NCBI GenBank assembly: GCA_013329905.1
Contig: DUJH01000005.1
Coordinates: 17,218-22,694, forward strand
DNA from: Candidatus Thalassarchaeaceae archaeon
GTDB taxonomy: Archaea; Thermoplasmatota; Poseidoniia; Poseidoniales; Thalassarchaeaceae
Reading direction: 5' to 3'
Length of the DNA: 5,477 nucleotides
Shown here: piece by piece, positions 1 through 5,477 of the stretch
Layout of the letters: each line of letters starts with the position of its first letter
Position numbering within the stretch: the stretch's first letter is position 1
Notes under the pieces: model-generated
The model's database searches: none
What the model saw: the letters and a program-made list of their open reading frames with translations, nothing else
Told to the model about the DNA's origin: nothing
Position numbers and translations under genes: made by a program

Positions 1-890
1 GTTTGTGGTTCGAGGGAATCGACTACTGGTAGACTCTTCCAAAGTTCGTCACCGAGTATCTCGCCAAGTGCGGTAGCCTCAGCATGAATCTTGTCTGAGA
101 TATCGACGTGCATCTCTGGAATTAATACTCGACCGGTCTCGCTATCCTCAACGCGGTCGAGCAACATCCGCTGAATCCTGAACGAAGACGGTATGGCTCC
201 GCCTGACATTCCCGAGTGGACTCCTTCGTGCGAGACCTTGACTCTGAGGTTGCCTGCGACAAGACCTCGCAGCGCCTCAGTGACCCAAATGTGGTCGTAT
301 GTTGGGCCACCGCTGTCGAGCACAACAATGAGGTCGGGCGAACCGAGTTCGTCAGTCAATGCCTCAAGGTAAGGTGGCAAATCGAAGGAGCCAGATTCCT
401 CACATGTTTCGATGATGAAAGTCGCCTTCGGGTGCGGGATTCCGGCCTCTTGTAGCAACCTAATCGCAGTCACACAGAGGTATCCACCATAGCCATCGTC
501 GACGGAGCCGCGTCCGAATAGGAATGGGTCGCGGCGCACCGCTTTCAGCGGATGCAATCCTTCTGACCAAAGGTGGGGGCGACTCGGTTGTTTGTCCAAA
601 TGTGAGTAGAAAAGAACCTCGCCGCTACCGGTGCCTTCGATAGTGACCATCAACACCGGCGAATGCTCTGCAATTCGATGAGTTTCGTAACTCATACCTT
701 TGAGGCCTTGTTCATCTAGCCAACCCGTGAAAAGTTCTATTGTGGCTTGAAGTTCTCCCAATTCGTCCCAATTTGGTTCAAATCCTGGTGAGAGAGCGTG
801 GATCTCAATGAATTCGCCTAGACTAGGTAGGATCGACTGCTCCCAAATCTTCTCTGCATTCTCAACTAGGCTGTCGAGGTCGGCGGTCAT
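1..890 (-). CDS. M20-family metallopeptidase (ArgE/DapE/carnosinase-like), C-terminus cut by window edge
   Basis: This is probably a cytoplasmic di-zinc hydrolase that cleaves a dipeptide or an N-acyl amino acid; the exact substrate cannot be read from the sequence. About 297 residues are visible, running off the left edge. Numbering from the ATG at 890, the M20 signature appears in order: SHLD with zinc ligand H97 and supporting D99; GRGSVDDG with the bridging zinc ligand D131; CEESG with catalytic base E164 and zinc ligand E165; VVLDSGG with zinc ligand D192; and VHSGMSGG with H225 of the lid/dimerisation domain, which in this family completes the partner subunit's active site. The HSG-x-x-GG stretch followed by a later LIPEM segment resembles the carnosinase/Dug1 branch more than classical DapE. 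The usual DDKG is DDGYG here. The last zinc ligand (a C-terminal His) lies outside the window. I chose the ATG because it gives a short lead-in before the first helix. In-frame TTG (914) and GTG (941) are alternatives, and the TTG is better placed for the GGAGG at 926-930. No signal peptide is seen. Confidence 0.9.
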   Translation of the reverse strand, partial: MTADLDSLVENAEKIWEQSILPSLGEFIEIHALSPGFEPNWDELGELQATIELFTGWLDEQGLKGMSYETHRIAEHSPVLMVTIEGTGSGEVLFYSHLDKQPSRPHLWSEGLHPLKAVRRDPFLFGRGSVDDGYGGYLCVTAIRLLQEAGIPHPKATFIIETCEESGSFDLPPYLEALTDELGSPDLIVVLDSGGPTYDHIWVTEALRGLVAGNLRVKVSHEGVHSGMSGGAIPSSFRIQRMLLDRVEDSETGRVLIPEMHVDISDKIHAEATALGEILGDELWKSLPVVDSLEPQ

Positions 891-950
891 GGCTTCGGCT
901 GCCCTACTGGGCAAATGGAGTCTTCCCTCCTGTCGCTTCACAACGCTTGT
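891..950 (-). promoter_or_regulatory. Intergenic leader of the M20 gene with a candidate Shine-Dalgarno
   Basis: This is the only gap between the genes. Read on the minus strand it contains GGAGGG (GGAGG at 930-926), a strong ribosome-binding match. It lies 35 bases before the ATG at 890, too far for normal use, but 11 bases before an in-frame TTG at 914, which would add eight residues (reading LPSRAAEA). A small stem-loop (TGCCC, loop AGTA, GGGCA; 900-913) sits between the GGAGG and the ATG. No TATA-like or -10/-35 pair convinces me. Translation from TTG and a chance GGAGG are both possible. Confidence 0.35.
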
Positions 951-2060
951 TCATGCCTCGATGCTAGCTTCGGTTTCACTCAGCGGCCCACAAATCGGCA
1001 AGTCCCCTCTGCTGAATGGGCACATCGCGCAAACGTGGGCTTCAGATTGAGGGCGGCGCTGGAAATCAGCGAGTGGAAGTTCTGTTGCAAGTTCCATTCG
1101 CGCCGCCGTTGCGAGGATATCGTCTATCTGGGCTTGGGCTTGTTCGAACATATCGGCCGGATAGATGACGAGGCGGCCGGTGACACCGACAAGAATCGCC
1201 GGCCGCTCGACCCTTCGACGCTGCCCCTCAGGCCGCGTCGCTTCCATCATCTCCAACGCTCTGTGGTACAGAGCCAATTGTAGTCGGTGGTGGCGCAGCA
1301 TCTCGATTTCGGCATCGTTAGCAGGTTCGGTGGCGTGGTTACCGAGAGCGTCGAGAAGTGACCCAGAATCATCGAGGATGCTCGCAGCCTGTTCGGTCTT
1401 GAGGTCGATTGGCCTGATAGATGAAGATCCATCTTCGTGGGATGAGCAGAGAGCGAGATCGATGGAACCATCCATGTCGATGCGGGCTCTCTCGATGCCC
1501 GCTAATTGCTCGATTCCATCTGGTGTCCAGCGGGTTCTCGAGACCATTTCGAACGAGACTGGATTTGAGATGGTGAATGGGTATTCTGTACGCAGGCCTT
1601 CGACTCGCTCACCATCGATGACTTCTGCGTGGGTTAAGCGCCCGACGATGCCGGCTTCGATGCGCTGCAGCATCGTCGTAACTACCTGCTCGGTCTTCGC
1701 CTCGTCGACACCGCGAGGCATCAGCTCAGCGAACACCTCAGCGAGCAGGTTGCTATCGCTCAGCCTGCTCTCAACTGGATTCGACCAGATTTCAGGTAGG
1801 GCCATCGAAGGCTGCTCACCATCTGGCCCTGGATTGCCTATGCCGACCTCGAGCATCCTGTGAACTATGAGACCCAATTGGGTCGGCGAAGGCAGATTTG
1901 AGGCGCCTTCTGTTTCGGATGATGGTAGGCCATCCGGCTCATCCATCAGCCTCGATGCACGGGGGTCTTGCTCATCCTCCTCATCGTGTTGGTCTGTGGA
2001 TGAAATTGGATCGGGTTTGAGACCGCCGCGCGTCTCGAACCAGTGCCTGCGCGGGCAGGC
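951..2060 (-). other. C-terminal PD-(D/E)XK nuclease domain with Cas4/AddB-type four-cysteine frame
   Basis: This part of the helicase polypeptide (about residues 1138-1506 in GTG-5471 numbering) carries the whole nuclease. It opens with DACPRRHWFE, holding C1139, the usual first cysteine of Fe-S nucleases of the Cas4/AddB/Dna2 type. The metal-dependent active site follows: LGLIVHRML (H1204), GSIDLAL (D1338), IDLKTEQ (D1356, K1358) and QLALYHRAL (Q1398, Y1402). It closes with CAMCPF (C1481, C1484) and PIC (C1494), giving C-X2-C-X9-C. The known family spacing is usually C-X2-C-X5-C, so the last loop is about four residues longer. All core catalytic residues look intact, so an active nuclease is expected. 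Cluster binding is inferred from the cysteine pattern only. Confidence 0.8.
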
Positions 2061-5000
2061 ATCAATCTTCGAGAGACGATGTGGTGCGAGGCGGATACGA
2101 GTGCCGGTCGATATCCTCGTCGTCAATTCGACAGGGGCTAAGTGTGAATCGTTTACCGCTTGATCGAGCATTGTTTGGCGAACGAGCGGTGAGTGAAGCA
2201 CATTCTCGTTCGTATCCTCACTCCGTAAGCAATCTGGATGATGGTATATTCTCATGCCGGGCTTTGGGTGACCCGGTTCGGGGGCGCGTAGCCATCCATC
2301 TTTTTGCATACTTCCTGGGTTGAGGAATCGGTCAGTCCCTGCTCCTGAGTTGAGTGGATGAGGCTGACCATCGTCCTCGGCTGCAACCCATGGGGATTGA
2401 TTCGAGGTCTCGCCGCGACGATGCGAGGCCTGCCTGAGCGATTCAGCCCACATCTGGCCGAGCGTTGTTTGAGAGTCAGAATACTTCCAATCAATTTTCA
2501 GTCCGGACTCATCAATCCACTCAGTTTTCTCGGGTGAGCCGACGATGACGAGGTGTTGCTCCACACGCGTTGCAGCGACGTAGAGGAGGCGGCGAGCTTC
2601 GGCGTTTTTCCGTTTGAGAGCGATTCTTCGAGAGTGTTGCCACATTGCGGATGCGGGGTACTTGTTGCCTGGCCAGGGTGCTGGATGACCCGCGAAGAAT
2701 TCAGGGTTGACGATGAGTCTTGATTGATCCTCATTGGTCAAAGTCACCTGTTTTTTACTAAACAAATCAGTGACGAAAACTACCTTCGCCTCCAAGCCCT
2801 TCGCATTGTGGATAGACATCAGTTGGACTGCGTCGCGCTCGGGGGTATTCTTGCCCTCAAGCGCGCGACCCTCCTGCTCGCGCAGGTCGCGTAGGCGGTC
2901 GGCGATGACGATTGGGTCGCCTCCTACGGAGTCGGAGATCAAACGAACTTCGTTGACGAATCTCTCGACATCTTGGATTGCTCCTTCTTCACAATGAGCT
3001 ACGAGAAGGTCTGACTGATCGATGGTCTCGTCGAGTAGATCGATTAGACGTCCAGCAGCTGAGAGATCGATCCAGCGCTGGACCAAAGCCTGCTGCCTTT
3101 CTGAGGCTGAATGGTCAAGCAAGCGCTCGAGTAGATTCTCATTCCTTCCCGCTGAGAGGAAAGCTTGCAGGCTTGCATCATCCATCCCGATGAGTGAGGA
3201 GCGCGCGACCCAGGCTGCTGCGAAGCGACTACTCGGTCGCGCGATGAATTGTAGCAATCCATCGAGTTCGGCGACCGCAGGACGCCGCATCAAGCCGCCC
3301 TCACGGTCGGCTTGAACAGGAATATTGTGGTCTCGGAGATGTCGAATCAGAGCGTCGCGAATCTTCGACCTACTCGCCATCAAGATCATGATATCACTGT
3401 ACTGAATCGGTTTCTCGGCTGACGGGATTACCTGCCATTCGCCGTCAGCGTGTCGCACGCGGGTGTCTCTACACGCTGTCAATGCCTGAATTCGCTCAGC
3501 GATCATCATCGCTTGGCGCTCGAAGGAGTCTGGTTTGCCGGGGCCGAACGGATCGATGTATGTCGTTAATTCCGTAGGAGGGTCCTCGTCACCATCATTC
3601 CTGACTGGACAAATCCATTCAAGGACGCCACGGTGGTGCTCCTTCTTCGAGGAAGGAAGCAAGCGCTGTGGCGAGGCGTAGTAATCTGCGTTGGGGAAGA
3701 ATCGATGACGATCGCCGAATAGGTCCTCCCACCACTCGTTCATCACCTCCAATAGATCGCCATCGGTGCGGTAATTCGTCGTCAGTGAAATCTGTCCTTC
3801 TCTACGAGCATCGACCTCTTCCGGGGTGAGAGAAGAGGCTCCCTCGGTCGTCTCGAAATGCACCCATCCAGTGAGATTGCGCGCGTTGGTTACCCTCAAT
3901 TCCGAAGCGCGTACAATCTGACGTTCGTGAGAGAATCGCGGGTCTCGACTCTGGATTCCACTCCGTAGAACTGGCTCACGGGTGAGTTCACTCAAGTTGG
4001 TAAATTCGTGGCGATTGATGGCTCGAAGTCTCTCAGCGAATTGTCGGAATCCGGCGACTTCGGCTTGGCGGAATGCGTAAATCGACTGTTTCATATCGCC
4101 GACATAGCAGACCGTCGGCTGCCAATCGGTGTCCGGTTCCTCTACCTCTCCTGAGCGTATTTCCCTCGGCCCCCAGAGACGAGATAACATGCGCCATTGT
4201 AGAGGTGAATTGTCCTGAGCCTCATCGATAATGAAAGCTCGATAGCGTCGCCGAATACTGCGTAAATCAGAGTGACGACGCTCAAGATCTGCTCTAATTT
4301 CGCCGAGCCGCCCGGCTGCCTCACCTGCCATGCTGGGATTCTCTTCGAGGGCTTCAAGGGCTGCAAAGGCTTGGTGAATGTGATCGTCACGCCAGGTCAT
4401 CTCACCTATCGAATCGAGTGCTTCAATCACTGTCGTCGGATAGAATAAACGGCAGACTCGCGGGCAATTAGCGAGTAGTAAGTCGCCTGCAAGCAACGCG
4501 ATGTCACGATGCTCGTGAACCTCATCGCGCTCCTTCAGCACATCGACGATTCCCGTCAGGCCTTTCAGCACGATGCGGATATCGTCGAGGTTGCGAGATT
4601 CGGAAACCAAATCGAATGCAAAGTCCTGCGGCGGCCGACCAAGGGGCAGACGCTCGGGCAATTCCTCAGGTAGATGTTCGAGCGTCTGAGGCGCACCTTG
4701 GGGTATACCAGACCCACTCCGCGGGTCGAGTATGAGTGCGAGACGAGCATGGTGACGGACGCGTTTGCCCACCTGTGAGTTCATCACATCCTTAGCGCGA
4801 TTGTGGCATCCTTCCCAGACGATCTTGAGGTTCGCTTTGAATGGGTCCTTCAGTGCACTATACGAGGCAATCCCAGCGCTCCATTCTCCACTATTAGGCA
4901 ACTTATTTCTAGGGAATATAGTCGCCTTATCCTGTAGTAATTGGGTGCCAGTAATACAAAGTAAAACACGGCTCAACCAAATCAAACGTGGCCAATCTCC

Positions 5001-5477
5001 AGGCGGGGGGCCTTGGTCAGAAAGGGCTGCCAATACATCGATTCTCGTGCCTTGATCCCATTGACCTCTAGCGGTTAGACCGGCCAAATTTGTTCGAGTG
5101 GAATCAACGAAATCCTCAATGATTGAGTGGAAATTTGAAACAACTTCGTCGATGTCTTCTGTACGGATCGAAGACATGATTCTCTCGTGAAGCATATCCG
5201 GGTCTATTCTCTCATTTTGATCTAGTAGCCCCCGTTCACTTTCAGTAATGAAAATTGATTTCGATATCAAGGGGCTGAGTATCTTCGTCGCCTTGTATCG
5301 ACCCGAATAATGCTGAGAGATGCGGTCGCGCGCTGCTAGGACAGCAGCGACATCTCCAACAGAAATTCCTGCGTCGACCGCATCGCCGTAGAGGTTCGGT
5401 GAATTGGGCAAGCGCCAGAGGGTGTTGATGCTCTGTTCGACGATGCGTAGAATCTCAGATTCAGTCACCACATCGTC
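951..5477 (-). CDS. AddA/RecB-like UvrD-superfamily (SF1A) helicase fused to a PD-(D/E)XK nuclease; N-terminus cut by window edge
   Basis: This is probably the motor-nuclease of a DNA double-strand-break resection complex: it would unwind duplex ends with ATP and cut the strands, feeding recombination. The frame stays open to the right edge. The in-frame GTG at 5471 is used here only for numbering (1506 residues) and is unlikely to be the start, because the Q motif, Walker A and motif Ia are absent and must lie upstream. Visible helicase motifs are: II, FIIDEAQDNSPLQW (D416, E417); III, GDMKQSIYAFRQAE from 458; IV, NYRTD at 566; the second RecA-like fold entry YSDIMILMASR from 691; V, MSIHNAKGLE from 885; and VI, YVAATR with R969. 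The C-terminal third is a RecB-type nuclease (H1204, D1338, D1356, K1358, Q1398, Y1402) with cysteines C1139, C1481, C1484 and C1494. DEAQD followed by SP-x-QW is a style seen in alphaproteobacterial AddA. An AddB-like partner may be encoded beyond the right edge. Stop codon is TGA. A stand-alone helicase-nuclease is the main alternative. Confidence 0.93.
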   Translation of the reverse strand, partial: DDVVTESEILRIVEQSINTLWRLPNSPNLYGDAVDAGISVGDVAAVLAARDRISQHYSGRYKATKILSPLISKSIFITESERGLLDQNERIDPDMLHERIMSSIRTEDIDEVVSNFHSIIEDFVDSTRTNLAGLTARGQWDQGTRIDVLAALSDQGPPPGDWPRLIWLSRVLLCITGTQLLQDKATIFPRNKLPNSGEWSAGIASYSALKDPFKANLKIVWEGCHNRAKDVMNSQVGKRVRHHARLALILDPRSGSGIPQGAPQTLEHLPEELPERLPLGRPPQDFAFDLVSESRNLDDIRIVLKGLTGIVDVLKERDEVHEHRDIALLAGDLLLANCPRVCRLFYPTTVIEALDSIGEMTWRDDHIHQAFAALEALEENPSMAGEAAGRLGEIRADLERRHSDLRSIRRRYRAFIIDEAQDNSPLQWRMLSRLWGPREIRSGEVEEPDTDWQPTVCYVGDMKQSIYAFRQAEVAGFRQFAERLRAINRHEFTNLSELTREPVLRSGIQSRDPRFSHERQIVRASELRVTNARNLTGWVHFETTEGASSLTPEEVDARREGQISLTTNYRTDGDLLEVMNEWWEDLFGDRHRFFPNADYYASPQRLLPSSKKEHHRGVLEWICPVRNDGDEDPPTELTTYIDPFGPGKPDSFERQAMMIAERIQALTACRDTRVRHADGEWQVIPSAEKPIQYSDIMILMASRSKIRDALIRHLRDHNIPVQADREGGLMRRPAVAELDGLLQFIARPSSRFAAAWVARSSLIGMDDASLQAFLSAGRNENLLERLLDHSASERQQALVQRWIDLSAAGRLIDLLDETIDQSDLLVAHCEEGAIQDVERFVNEVRLISDSVGGDPIVIADRLRDLREQEGRALEGKNTPERDAVQLMSIHNAKGLEAKVVFVTDLFSKKQVTLTNEDQSRLIVNPEFFAGHPAPWPGNKYPASAMWQHSRRIALKRKNAEARRLLYVAATRVEQHLVIVGSPEKTEWIDESGLKIDWKYSDSQTTLGQMWAESLRQASHRRGETSNQSPWVAAEDDGQPHPLNSGAGTDRFLNPGSMQKDGWLRAPEPGHPKPGMRIYHHPDCLRSEDTNENVLHSPLVRQTMLDQAVNDSHLAPVELTTRISTGTRIRLAPHRLSKIDACPRRHWFETRGGLKPDPISSTDQHDEEDEQDPRASRLMDEPDGLPSSETEGASNLPSPTQLGLIVHRMLEVGIGNPGPDGEQPSMALPEIWSNPVESRLSDSNLLAEVFAELMPRGVDEAKTEQVVTTMLQRIEAGIVGRLTHAEVIDGERVEGLRTEYPFTISNPVSFEMVSRTRWTPDGIEQLAGIERARIDMDGSIDLALCSSHEDGSSSIRPIDLKTEQAASILDDSGSLLDALGNHATEPANDAEIEMLRHHRLQLALYHRALEMMEATRPEGQRRRVERPAILVGVTGRLVIYPADMFEQAQAQIDDILATAARMELATELPLADFQRRPQSEAHVCAMCPFSRGDLPICGPLSETEASIEA
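1884..2015 (-). other. Acidic, low-complexity insert inside the nuclease domain
   Basis: Residues about 1153-1196 of the helicase-nuclease, between the first cysteine (C1139) and the active-site His helix (H1204), are rich in Asp, Glu, Ser and Pro. The core DQHDEEDEQD (1965-1994) has seven acidic residues in ten. The segment looks disordered and has no recognisable motif. It probably forms a surface loop. The acidic run is encoded by GAT/GAG repeats, but the reading frame is unbroken. Confidence 0.6.

Noticed and set aside
216..455. Plus-strand open frame of 79 residues within the M20 gene
   Set aside because: It overlaps antisense the conserved CEESG, VLDSGG and HSG motifs of the peptidase, so it is a shadow frame.
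900..913. Small inverted repeat between the genes (TGCCC and GGGCA, 4-base loop) as a possible terminator
   Set aside because: The stem is only five base pairs and no T-run follows on the minus strand, so an intrinsic terminator is not supported.
915..1283. Plus-strand open frame of 122 residues crossing the helicase C-terminus and the intergenic gap
   Set aside because: It is antisense to the cysteine-rich end of the nuclease, has no domain-like features, and no upstream signal supports it.
1165..1863. Plus-strand open frame of 232 residues opposite the nuclease domain
   Set aside because: It lies wholly antisense to a region with clear nuclease motifs. Its translation is rich in Ser, Arg and Pro, with no recognisable domain, as expected from reading the opposite strand of a real gene.
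4720..4745. Gly/Ser-rich RSGSGIPQG segment in the helicase as a possible Walker A loop
   Set aside because: It lacks the essential GK(T/S) ending and is too close to motif II (DEAQD at 4212-4226, under 180 residues away) for this family.
1..5477. CRISPR array, retron, toxin-antitoxin pair, transposon or structured RNA gene
   Set aside because: I found no regularly spaced repeats, terminal inverted repeats, transposase motifs or tRNA-like cloverleaf. Apart from 60 bases, the whole window is accounted for by two coding frames.

Overview
The window holds two protein-coding genes, both on the minus strand and both cut by a window edge, and almost nothing else. Base composition is balanced, slightly above half G+C by eye. 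Coding density is very high: one 60-base gap separates the genes. I see no tRNA, rRNA, CRISPR array, insertion sequence or long repeat. The organism cannot be named from this alone. A free-living, streamlined prokaryote fits. My loose guess is a marine planktonic lineage such as a Poseidoniales-like archaeon, or a bacterium with similar composition; this is an impression of protein style and carries low confidence.

Right part (951-5477): a very large helicase-nuclease of the AddA/RecB type. The reading frame is still open at the right edge, so the true N-terminus, with the Q motif, Walker A and motif Ia, lies outside. Inside are helicase motifs II to VI, followed by a C-terminal PD-(D/E)XK nuclease domain. 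The nuclease has an intact His, Asp, Asp-X-Lys and Gln-X3-Tyr set, framed by four cysteines in the pattern of an iron-sulfur nuclease (one upstream, three near the C-terminus). The expected job is ATP-driven unwinding and trimming of double-strand DNA ends before recombination, or degradation of foreign linear DNA.

Left part (1-890): the first 297 or so residues of an M20-family metallopeptidase (ArgE/DapE/carnosinase-like fold). All visible zinc ligands and the catalytic glutamate are present; the C-terminal part, with the last zinc ligand, is off the left edge.

The two genes run in the same direction with 60 bases between them and no recognisable terminator, so they may share a transcript. 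No functional link between DNA-end processing and a peptidase is apparent, and co-transcription may only reflect a compact genome. The most unusual point is the combination of an AddA-like motor and an iron-sulfur-type nuclease in one chain. No exotic new system is evident.
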